Assembly: GCA_018333535.1 (NCBI GenBank)
Contig: JAGXTA010000150.1
Coordinates: 1-63,085 of the forward strand
Direction: 5' to 3'
DNA length: 63,085 nucleotides
Origin: Deltaproteobacteria bacterium
GTDB lineage: Bacteria; Desulfobacterota; BSN033; UBA1163
A model generated the notes under the pieces. It searched no databases. It saw only the letters and a list, made by a program, of their open reading frames with translations, and was not told where the DNA came from. Within the stretch, counting starts at the first letter, position 1. Every line of letters begins with the position of its first letter. Positions 56,399 through 63,085 of this stretch are shown in pieces. A program made the translations under genes and the position numbers.

Positions 56399-56881
56399 AT
56401 GGGAAAGACATTTTCCATCGTCAGAGGCCTGAGTCGCCTGATGTACTGGGTTGCTGCACTGGCCCTTGTCTCTATCCTCTTTCTTACTGTCTCCGATGTC
56501 ATCCTAAGAAGATTCAAGATGCCGATTGATTGGGCTTACGAAGTGGTTGTTTTGCTCGGAGCCATCGTCATCGGATTCTCCCTTCCCCAGACCACCCTGG
56601 AGAAAGGGCACGTCCTGATGGATTTTCTTACGGGAAAACTTCCCCCACATTGGAAGAGAGCGTTCAGCGTCATCACCCGTTGTCTGGGGATCGGTCTGTT
56701 TGCCATCTTCGGCTGGAGGATGGTTTTGCTGGGACGAAATGTATGGAAGTCGGGTCAGGTTTCTCCCGTTCTCCAGATGGCAGAATATCCTGTTGCCTAC
56801 GGCATCGGGGTTTGCTGTTTCATCGTCTGTGCGGTTCTGTTCTATGATCTTACGGAGAAAAGGAAGGGGGTAAAACCTTGA
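56399..56881 (+). CDS. dctQ: TRAP transporter small membrane subunit (DctQ)
   Basis: 160 residues, four membrane segments; contains SDVILRRFKMPIDWAYEVV typical of DctQ and MAEYPVAYGIGVCCFIVC. Forms the membrane carrier with DctM; its TGA overlaps the DctM TTG start. Confidence 0.92.
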   Translation: MGKTFSIVRGLSRLMYWVAALALVSILFLTVSDVILRRFKMPIDWAYEVVVLLGAIVIGFSLPQTTLEKGHVLMDFLTGKLPPHWKRAFSVITRCLGIGLFAIFGWRMVLLGRNVWKSGQVSPVLQMAEYPVAYGIGVCCFIVCAVLFYDLTEKRKGVKP

Positions 56882-58182
56882 GCATCGCCACCATTGCAGC
56901 GCTGACCATTCTTCTGCTCTTCGTCCTATTCCTCATGGGGCTGGAGATCGGGTTTTCCATGGCACTGGCCGGTTTTATCGGGTATGCGGCCATTGTGAAC
57001 CTTGAGGCCGCCTTAAATCTTGTAGCCCTGGACATCTTCAGCGTCTTTTCGTCCTATGGCTTTATTGTTATTCCTCTCTTCGTCCTGATGGGCCAGATCG
57101 GGGCCAGTGCCGGGATCTCGAGAAATCTATACGATTCTGCTTATAGATTTATCGGTCATGTTCCCGGAGGGCTTGCTATCGGAACGGTTATTGCGGCCAC
57201 AGCCTTCAAGGCCATCTGCGGCTCCTCCCCTGCAACAGCCGCCACCTTTGCCACGATCGCTGTCCCGGAGATGGACCGGTATGGTTATGACAAGAGACTC
57301 TCCTGTGGAACAGTGGCCACGGTTGGAACGCTTGGAGTGATCATTCCTCCGAGCGTCGTGCTCATCATCTACGGGATCCTTACAGAGACGTCCATCGGTA
57401 AACTCTTTTTAGCCGGGATCATTCCGGGTCTGATGGTTGCCCTTTCTTTTGCAGTGACCCTTTTCGGCTGGTGCAAGATCAACCCCGAAATGGGTCCCAA
57501 GGGAGAGAGGTCGTCATGGAAGGAACGGCTCTCATCCCTTCCCTCTGTGGCATGGGTGATCGCGGTGTTTCTTCTTGTCGAGGGCGGCTTGATGGAAGGT
57601 TTCTTTTCACCCACTGAGGCAGGAAGCATGGGCACTTTTGCCGTGCTCGTCCTGGTGGTCCTTAAAAGGGACCTCACTTTTAAAGCCTTTATCAAATCGG
57701 TCATGGACTCCCTGCGGATCGCCTGCATGGTCCTCACCCTTATTCTGGGAGCTACGATCCTTGGCCGTTTTTTTGCGGTCACCAAAACCCCCTATCTCGT
57801 CTCGGAATGGCTGAGCAGCCTTCCGGTGGATCCAAGCATCATCATCATCGTCATTATCATCTTTGTCTATCTGATCGGAGGTTCCTTCATCGAGGATCTG
57901 GCCTTCCTCATTCTTGCCACTCCCATCTTTTTGCCACTCATCCTGAAATTGGGGTATGATTCGGTCTGGTTTGGCGTGATCGTCTGTGTCACGAGCATGA
58001 TCGGGATCATCCTGCCTCCCATGGCCATCAATGTTTTTGTTGTCTCGGGGATCACAAAAGTTCCTATCGGAACGGTTTATAAAGGAATCTATCCCTTTTT
58101 GGTCGGCATGACGATCTGTTTGCTCCTCCTCCTCTTCTTTCCCGGAATTTCACTTTGGCTTCCAAATATGCTAATGAAATGA
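56878..58182 (+). CDS. dctM: TRAP transporter large permease (DctM)
   Basis: 434 residues from a TTG overlapping the dctQ stop (TTGA). Twelve or so membrane segments; GVIIPPSVVLIIYGI, EGFFSPTEAGSMGTF and GIILPPMAINVFVVSGI are conserved DctM segments. Na+-driven uptake of an organic acid expected. Complete. Confidence 0.94.
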   Translation: MSIATIAALTILLLFVLFLMGLEIGFSMALAGFIGYAAIVNLEAALNLVALDIFSVFSSYGFIVIPLFVLMGQIGASAGISRNLYDSAYRFIGHVPGGLAIGTVIAATAFKAICGSSPATAATFATIAVPEMDRYGYDKRLSCGTVATVGTLGVIIPPSVVLIIYGILTETSIGKLFLAGIIPGLMVALSFAVTLFGWCKINPEMGPKGERSSWKERLSSLPSVAWVIAVFLLVEGGLMEGFFSPTEAGSMGTFAVLVLVVLKRDLTFKAFIKSVMDSLRIACMVLTLILGATILGRFFAVTKTPYLVSEWLSSLPVDPSIIIIVIIIFVYLIGGSFIEDLAFLILATPIFLPLILKLGYDSVWFGVIVCVTSMIGIILPPMAINVFVVSGITKVPIGTVYKGIYPFLVGMTICLLLLLFFPGISLWLPNMLMK

Positions 58183-58192
58183 CTAGAAACCT

Positions 58193-59137
58193 ATGGAATC
58201 CAGAGACAACCATCCGCTTCTCATCTACCATACCAATGCCAAACTCTATGGAGAAATCCTTTCAAAAAGACTGCCAAAACTTGAAATCTGCTCTGCTTCT
58301 CAACCAGAGGAAGCAATCGATTTGATCGAAGAGGCAGAAATCATCCTTACCTGGAAAATTCCGGACGAGCTGCTGAAGAAAGCAAAGAATTTGAAGTGGT
58401 TCGCCTCTCTCGGAGCAGGAAATGAGCATCTCATTCATAACCCTTTTATTCCTGAATATGTTCTCTTCACCAAGGTCACCGTATATGGCGAGATGATGGC
58501 CGAATATGTTTTTGCCTATCTGCTCTACTTTTGCAGAGATCTACAAAAATATTTTTTGGATCAGCGGCATAAGATTTGGGAACAGAGACGACCGGAGCGC
58601 CTGAGGGGGAAGGTGTTGGGCATCCTGGGGCTTGGCTCGGTTGGCAAAGAGATTGCCAAACGGGGAAGACAGTTCGGAATGGATGTCCTCGGCCTGAAGC
58701 GGACTCCTGAATCAGTTGAGAATGTTGATCAGGTTTTTGGCCCCCAAGACCTTAAGAAGATGATCCCCCTGGTCAATTATCTTATTGTTGCTCTTCCCCT
58801 TACTCCCGAGACGAATCACTTCATTGGAGAGAGAGAACTCAGCTTGCTGAAAGAAGGGACGACTCTCATCAACATTGGCCGGGGAAAGACAATTGATGAG
58901 AGGGCCCTGAGCAAAATACTTAGGACGAAAAGGATCAAGGCGGTGATCGATGTCTTTGAGGAAGAACCCCTGCCACCCGAAAGTGAACTCTGGGATATGG
59001 AGAATGTCATCATCACTCCGCATGTCTCGGGAATAAACCTCCCGGAGGAGATTTGCGAAGAGTTCGTCAAGAATTATGAACACTGGGTGAGAAAAGAACC
59101 CCTGCTTACCCTTGTGGACCGAGAAAAGGGGTATTAA
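58193..59137 (+). CDS. D-2-hydroxyacid dehydrogenase family protein
   Basis: 314 residues. NAD(P)-binding GKVLGILGLGSVGKEIAKRG, catalytic Arg in INIGRGKTIDE, Glu in VFEEEPLPPES and His in ITPHVSG are all present. Oxidises a 2-hydroxyacid or reduces a 2-oxo acid. It starts 10 nt after dctM, so it probably handles the imported substrate, together with the dehalogenase-like protein. Confidence 0.9.
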   Translation: MESRDNHPLLIYHTNAKLYGEILSKRLPKLEICSASQPEEAIDLIEEAEIILTWKIPDELLKKAKNLKWFASLGAGNEHLIHNPFIPEYVLFTKVTVYGEMMAEYVFAYLLYFCRDLQKYFLDQRHKIWEQRRPERLRGKVLGILGLGSVGKEIAKRGRQFGMDVLGLKRTPESVENVDQVFGPQDLKKMIPLVNYLIVALPLTPETNHFIGERELSLLKEGTTLINIGRGKTIDERALSKILRTKRIKAVIDVFEEEPLPPESELWDMENVIITPHVSGINLPEEICEEFVKNYEHWVRKEPLLTLVDREKGY

Positions 59138-59146
59138 TATTATGGA

Positions 59147-59272
59147 TAAATCCGAAATTCGAATATCGAAGCGCTAAACGAATTCAAATATCAAGTAACC
59201 AAAGTTCGAACCCGGTTTAGAATATTTGAATTTTGGAATTGTTTCGGATTTCGAAATTTGTGCTTCGGATTT
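59147..59272. repeat. imperfect inverted repeat of ATTCGAATATCGAAGC words
   Basis: AAATCCGAAATTCGAATATCG near the left end and GGATTTCGAAATTTG...CTTCGGATTT near the right end are imperfect inverted arms; AATTCAAATAT / ATATTTGAATT also pair. It fills the gap before the next gene. Confidence 0.65.
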
Positions 59273-59294
59273 CATCCGAACGAAGGAGGATGTT

Positions 59295-60389
59295 ATGGGT
59301 CATCTTGCGTCGAAAGAAGAAATTTTAAGACAGTTGCAGAAGAGGCTTCATCAGAATCCGGTCGGACTGCCTGAACATGCCTCAGTTTATGAAATTTTAT
59401 CGATTCTGTTCAACGATAAAGAGGCTGAGGTGGGGACTAAATTTCCATTTGGTCTTGTGACCATCGAAGAGCTCCAGAAGGTGACAGGGATTGAGAGCGT
59501 AGAATTAGAGGGTATCTTAAAGGGAATGCTGAAGAAAGGTCTGGTCGTCTCTTCGGAAAAGGACGGAAAAGTTCGATACCTGCTTTCCCCAGGGTTGACA
59601 GGTTTTTTTGAGTTCACTTTTATGCGGACCGACGGTTCACTTCCCCTAAAACGACTGGCGGAATTGATGCACACCTATCGGAATACACCGGAATTTATCC
59701 AGGAATTTGCGTCACCCGGAACGAGCAGGGGGAAGGCCTACGTTTATAGCGGTGTCCTTCCGAAAGTGAAGAGTGAAGTCCTACGATTCGATGAGGCGGC
59801 AGAGCATATCAAGAATGCCGGACGGGGGAGTCTGGGGAAATGCTACTGCAGACATGAGGCATGGCATCTTGGTAAGAATTGCTCCGCCCCCATCGATGAT
59901 ATCTGCATGAGCCTTGGCGCTGCCTCTGATTTCTTGGTCGAACAGGGATTTGCGAGAAGGGCATCGGTTGATGAACTCCTGGGTGCTCTGAAGAAGGCAG
60001 AAGATCTGGGGTTGGTCCATATCGGAGACAATGTCCAGGACCAAACGACCTTTATCTGTAACTGTTGCGGGTGTTGTTGCGGATTCCTCGAAGGGATCAC
60101 CAAACATCACCTCAAACATGCCGTGACCACCACGAATTACATTGCCCGGCTGGAACAGGAAGATTGCAATGGTTGCGAAGTATGTGTAGATCATTGCCAG
60201 ATCAAAGCCATCAAGATGGGTGGAGATTATCCTGTTGTGGATGGGGAATTCTGCATCGGATGCGGTGTCTGTGCCAACTTCTGTCCGACCGAGGCGATGA
60301 AGATGGTGGAAAGGGAGAAGAAGGTTATTCCGCCCAAAACCTACAAAGAGTTAATGGTCCGCTTGATGAAAGAAAAAGGAAGGATGTAA
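59295..60389 (+). CDS. 4Fe-4S protein with N-terminal winged-helix region
   Basis: 364 residues from the ATG at 59295 (GAAGGAGG upstream); the open frame further upstream lies in the repeat. Residues ~40-100 look like a winged helix (TIEELQKVTGIESVELEGIL, LKKGLVVSSEKDGKVRYLL). A Cys-rich centre CNCCGCCCGF (~255) is followed by two ferredoxin motifs, CNGCEVCVDHCQIKA and CIGCGVCANFCPTEA. This type is common in anaerobic Deltaproteobacteria; the role is probably electron transfer or redox sensing, not proven. C of CYCRHEAWHLG adds further ligands. Confidence 0.83.
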   Translation: MGHLASKEEILRQLQKRLHQNPVGLPEHASVYEILSILFNDKEAEVGTKFPFGLVTIEELQKVTGIESVELEGILKGMLKKGLVVSSEKDGKVRYLLSPGLTGFFEFTFMRTDGSLPLKRLAELMHTYRNTPEFIQEFASPGTSRGKAYVYSGVLPKVKSEVLRFDEAAEHIKNAGRGSLGKCYCRHEAWHLGKNCSAPIDDICMSLGAASDFLVEQGFARRASVDELLGALKKAEDLGLVHIGDNVQDQTTFICNCCGCCCGFLEGITKHHLKHAVTTTNYIARLEQEDCNGCEVCVDHCQIKAIKMGGDYPVVDGEFCIGCGVCANFCPTEAMKMVEREKKVIPPKTYKELMVRLMKEKGRM

Positions 60390-60401
60390 GAGATCATGGG
60401 A

Positions 60402-61259
60402 TTATAAAGTGCAGAAAGATAAAATCATTTCCCTTAGAATTACGGAAGCGGTGACGGAGGAGATTTGAGTCGGATCGTAATCCGGCGTGAGTTCTACCAT
60501 GTCGAATCCAATCACATGAAGGGGCTGAAAGACTTTTAAAAGGGAGATCAGTTCCTGGAAGGTTAGACCGCCGGGTTCGGGTGTCCCCACTCCAGGAAGA
60601 AGACTGGGATCAACCACATCGAGATCGAGAGAAATATAAACAGGTTGGTTTTTGAGGCGCTTTGCCAGGGATTTTAAAGAAACCTGTTCCGGGGATATGA
60701 TCGACTTCATCTTTCTCGCCAGTTTAAACTCCTCTTCTGTCCCGGACCGGATTCCAATTTGAAACAATCTTCCCTTACCCAAACGCTCAACCACTTTCCT
60801 CATGACGGTGCTATGGGAGAGGGTCTCGCCGAGGTAATCCCCTCTCAAATCCGTATGGGCATCGATGTGAATGAGATGGAGGTCGGGATGGATTCTCACA
60901 ATTTCCTCGATGACGGGAAGAGTGATGAGATGGTCGCCCCCGAGCAGGATCGGGAACTTCCCAGCAGAAAGGATCATTCTCAGAGCCTTCCGGATCAAAT
61001 CGAGTGAGATCTTCTTTTCCCCGAGAGGGAGTTCAAGGTCTCCCATATCGTGAATCGATAAACGGGTGAGGTCCTTGTTTAAATAGGGGCTATAGGTTTC
61101 AATTCCCCAGGAGGCTTTTCGAATGGTAGAAGGCCCGAAGCGGGCTCCCGGGCGAAAGGAAGCTGAACCATCATAGGGGCAACCGAGAATCACTGCCTTT
61201 GCTGCCTTGAAAGAAGTTGAGGCTGATATGAAGGACTGTTCTATGAAGGGAAGGCTCAT
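60402..61259 (-). CDS. speB: agmatinase
   Basis: 285 residues of the ureohydrolase family. Mn ligands: LGGDHLIT (His), HIDAHTDLRG (Asp, His, Asp) and SLDLDVVDPS (two Asp), all present. N-terminal GCPYDGSASFRPGARFGPST is typical of SpeB. Hydrolyses agmatine to putrescine and urea. Next to arginine decarboxylase, completing the arginine to putrescine route. Confidence 0.93.
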   Translation of the reverse strand: MSLPFIEQSFISASTSFKAAKAVILGCPYDGSASFRPGARFGPSTIRKASWGIETYSPYLNKDLTRLSIHDMGDLELPLGEKKISLDLIRKALRMILSAGKFPILLGGDHLITLPVIEEIVRIHPDLHLIHIDAHTDLRGDYLGETLSHSTVMRKVVERLGKGRLFQIGIRSGTEEEFKLARKMKSIISPEQVSLKSLAKRLKNQPVYISLDLDVVDPSLLPGVGTPEPGGLTFQELISLLKVFQPLHVIGFDMVELTPDYDPTQISSVTASVILREMILSFCTL

Positions 61260-61361
61260 GCCAAGTATTCCTTGATGATGCTTAAAAAGGAATAAGTATT
61301 CTCCGGTGGGAAATATAGTGTCATCCCCCAGGGGTTTCCCTGGTTGATCCCTTGTCTTCTC

Positions 61362-61844
61362 CTACTCGGTTTCCTCTTTCTCCCAGAGGACGACAGCCGC
61401 CAGGGTGGCGCCGACCTTCTTTACCCTGTGCTCAACGGCTATGGAATTAAGATCCTTGATCACCCGTCCCCGCAATTTCATTCCCTCAATCGCCATTTGC
61501 CGGACCGTCTCTTCAATCTCTGTCTTTGACCCACGGGAAGAGTATTCCATGATCAGTCCCGGATAATCCGGATTCTCCGGAAGGGCAACGGCAACGGCAG
61601 AGGCGATGATTTCACCGGGGACATCGCTGGTGACGGATGCATAAGCCGTCGGGATCAAGGCGCCCGCAGGAAGGGAAACAGGAGAAATGAGCTGGCAATG
61701 AGGCGGCACGATGCTGCTCATCTTGACCAGGTTCGTGTCTCCGATTCCGGCACAGAGCAGGGCTCCGTCGAAAGCATTCAGAAGGGTGAAGCCTTCTGAA
61801 TCTCCTGAAACCAGAAAATAATGAGTCGGGGTTTTAATGATCAC
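61362..61844 (-). CDS. pdaD: pyruvoyl-dependent arginine decarboxylase
   Basis: 160 residues from a GTG at 61844 with GGAGG upstream. The self-cleavage site is in [12 protein letters not shown], giving a pyruvoyl group from the serine; [10 protein letters not shown] ends the protein as in archaeal PdaD. Converts arginine to agmatine. Agmatinase follows 102 nt downstream on the same strand. In bacteria this archaeal-type enzyme is less common than SpeA. Confidence 0.92.
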   Translation of the reverse strand: MIIKTPTHYFLVSGDSEGFTLLNAFDGALLCAGIGDTNLVKMSSIVPPHCQLISPVSLPAGALIPTAYASVTSDVPGEIIASAVAVALPENPDYPGLIMEYSSRGSKTEIEETVRQMAIEGMKLRGRVIKDLNSIAVEHRVKKVGATLAAVVLWEKEETE

Positions 61845-61920
61845 AGATCGCCTCCTTTCTCTCTTGCCTGTCTAAGACCTATAGGATTGATGTCCGCTTC
61901 CTCCCAAAATCAACAACCTA

Positions 61921-62457
61921 TTAAAACGAAGGGGGAGAACTGATCCACAGGATCACCGCTTCCTTCGAGCCGCTGTTATGGAGCCAATGCTCCTTTTCTG
62001 CTGAGAGATAAAAACATTCACCCCTTTTTAACTTCAGAATCTCCCTTCCGAAACGGAGGTTGATTCTTCCCCGAAGAACCAGACCAAACTCCTCTCCTTC
62101 GTGAGGTTTCTCTTTCGGTGTGGATTCCCCTTTCTGGAGGGTCAGGAGAATGGGCTCCAAACGCCGGTTTGTCGAACCCGGAACCAGAAGCTCAAATTTC
62201 TCAATCTTTTCTTTCTCAATCGCTACACGGTCCCTACTACGGTAGACAATCTTCTCCTGCGAGGCCTCCTTAAAAAAATCGGAGATGTTCTCATCCAGGG
62301 CTTCAAGAATCTGGTTCAGGCTGTCCAGGGAGATGGACGTCAGATCGCGTTCGATCTGGGAGATGAACCCTTTGGTCAGGTTGGCTCGCTCCGCAAGCTC
62401 TTCCTGAGTCAGGTTGCTCGATTGCCTCAAATTCTTAATGCGTTCTCCGATTTTCAT
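61921..62457 (-). CDS. XRE-cupin transcription regulator of polyamine genes
   Basis: 178 residues. N-terminal helix-turn-helix (LRQSSNLTQEELAERANLTK, residues ~10-60) and C-terminal cupin (residues ~100-175: HEGEEFGLVLRGRINLRFG, LHNSGSKEAVILW). PuuR-type regulators have this plan and sense polyamines. It lies 77 nt upstream of pdaD on the same strand and has direct repeats in front of it, consistent with control of itself and of pdaD-speB. Confidence 0.88.
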   Translation of the reverse strand: MKIGERIKNLRQSSNLTQEELAERANLTKGFISQIERDLTSISLDSLNQILEALDENISDFFKEASQEKIVYRSRDRVAIEKEKIEKFELLVPGSTNRRLEPILLTLQKGESTPKEKPHEGEEFGLVLRGRINLRFGREILKLKRGECFYLSAEKEHWLHNSGSKEAVILWISSPPSF

Positions 62458-62469
62458 AAGGCCAGGAGC

Positions 62470-62540
62470 ACAGTATACAAAGAAATTAGTTTAGTAATGT
62501 GTAAGACAGTATAGAAAGAAATTAGTTTAGCAAACTAAAC
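62470..62540 (-). promoter_or_regulatory. operator/promoter repeats before the XRE-cupin gene
   Basis: ACAGTATA(C/G)AAAGAAATTAGTTTAG occurs twice (62470-62494, 62506-62530), 36 nt apart. The second copy is followed by CTAAAC so that GTTTAG-CAAA-CTAAAC forms an inverted repeat (62525-62540). On the minus strand each copy includes a -10-like TATACT. Likely the autoregulatory site. Confidence 0.6.
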
Positions 62541-62883
62541 TGCCAAAATTATAACTTCATTTTTTAATTTGTCAAGATATTTTTTTGTTTCAAAAAAAGT
62601 ATTTTATGACCTTTACGCTTCACATATATTTTGTTGAGGAAAGGGAAGAAAATAACAAACAAAAAGGACGATCATCGAACGTCCCTATGTTGAGGGAAGA
62701 TTATCATCCAGGACGTACTAAACATAGCAAGATGCCTGATGACCCCATAAAAGATGTTTCCGGAAGCATGGCTAAAAGGGGATAAAAAAACCGTAATGCG
62801 TCACTGGAGCGGGGGGGAATCCCCTATTTTGAAGAATTAAAAAAGTGCTTGCGTTCCAATCTTCCTTGTGTTAAAGAGAGGGC
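62541..62883. other. intergenic stretch, nothing firm
   Basis: About 340 bp. A 32-codon open frame from the ATG at 62688 and a longer one from 62585 lack start signals and family resemblance. No promoter or repeat is called. Confidence 0.5.
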
Positions 62884-63085
62884 ATGGAAGAATGGATCAG
62901 ATACCGTGGCAAGAATTATACCTTTAGAGAGATCAATGAAATTAGAGAAATTCTTATAGCCTATCGAGACCGAAGCCGGAGGTTCATTTCTCAAGAGATA
63001 TGTCGGCGGTGGGGATGGAGACAACCGAACGGCGTTCTCAAGGATATGATCTGCCGGGGCCTTTTATTGCAGTTAGAGGTTCAAG
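62884..63085 (+). CDS. DUF4338/DruA-like protein, N-terminal part (cut by window edge)
   Basis: 67 residues visible: IRYRGKNYTFREINEIREIL, then RRFISQEICRRWGWRQPNGVLKDMICRGLL. The segment CRRWGWRQPNGxLKDMxCRxLL is the N-terminal signature of DUF4338, which includes DruA of the Druantia anti-phage system but also many stand-alone, mobile-element-linked genes. No other Druantia gene is in view. An AAGAGAGG ribosome-binding site precedes the ATG. Confidence 0.7.
   Translation, partial: MEEWIRYRGKNYTFREINEIREILIAYRDRSRRFISQEICRRWGWRQPNGVLKDMICRGLLLQLEVQ

Noticed and set aside
59190-59220. GTTCGAAC stretch resembling a tRNA T-arm
   Set aside because: No acceptor or anticodon stem can be formed; it belongs to an inverted repeat of ATTCGAA words.
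62585-62785. 66-codon plus-strand open frame
   Set aside because: No ribosome-binding site and no recognisable protein features.

Overview
The window looks like the chromosome of a strictly anaerobic bacterium, most likely a member of the former Deltaproteobacteria (Desulfobacterota, Syntrophobacterales-like). This is inferred from gene content: many 4Fe-4S proteins, a flavodiiron O2/NO reductase, DUF362 and DUF6599 proteins, a B12 radical-SAM enzyme, a TRAP transporter, phenylacetate-CoA-ligase and pyruvoyl-dependent arginine decarboxylase, with sigma-70-type promoters. No rRNA, tRNA or CRISPR array was found.

Layout. 1-115: start of an IS1182-like transposase cut by the window edge. 0.5-4.4 kb: redox genes (NapH/NapG-like fused polyferredoxin, DUF362, ferredoxin-containing aldo/keto reductase). 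4.4-11.4 kb: a toxin-antitoxin island with DUF433/DUF5615, MntA with a broken HepT, AbrB/RelE and AbiEi/AbiEii, where a complete IS1380 element sits inside the abiE promoter. 11.5-16.2 kb: an apparent SOS/mutagenesis cassette of lexA, a RecA-like protein without a P-loop lysine, a small helical protein and a family-B DNA polymerase whose exonuclease motifs appear lost. 16.3-18.6 kb: orphan HicB and a restriction-modification pair (methyltransferase with a nuclease-like tail, MjaI-like endonuclease), followed by an attC-like hairpin.

19.4-29.3 kb is the most unusual region: B12 radical SAM, homocitrate/isopropylmalate-synthase-like condensing enzyme, LeuC-like and LeuD-like dehydratase subunits, FAD oxidoreductase, LuxE-like acyl-protein synthetase, LuxC-like acyl reductase and a U32-family Fe-S protein. 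The last six are packed nearly end to end. Together they suggest a pathway that extends or isomerises a 2-oxo acid, then activates a carboxylate and reduces it to an aldehyde. I do not recognise the product.

29.5-49.9 kb is mostly housekeeping: DedA, ferredoxin, RpoD-type sigma factor, PHP phosphoesterase, AzlCD, methyltransferase, lipoprotein, FprA, IscU-like scaffold, TldE/TldD, TPR protein, response regulator plus GlgC, PaaK-like ligase, histone-deacetylase family protein. 50.2-51.7 kb holds a VapBC-like pair, a restriction-methylase remnant and a REP-associated tyrosine transposase. 54-59.1 kb: reductive-dehalogenase-like protein, TRAP transporter and 2-hydroxyacid dehydrogenase. 60.4-62.5 kb: putrescine synthesis (arginine decarboxylase, agmatinase) and an XRE-cupin regulator. 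The right edge cuts a DruA/DUF4338-like gene.

A second theme is small repeats: G/C-rich hairpins (CCCTCACCC...GGGTGAGGG), short elements with GAGACTGTGTCG ends, elements with GATGGTTTCGTAAAAAG ends, and REP palindromes. Several lie inside genes or form the ends of proteins, and two gene-sized riders (DUF559 nuclease, RAYT) are physically tied to them.
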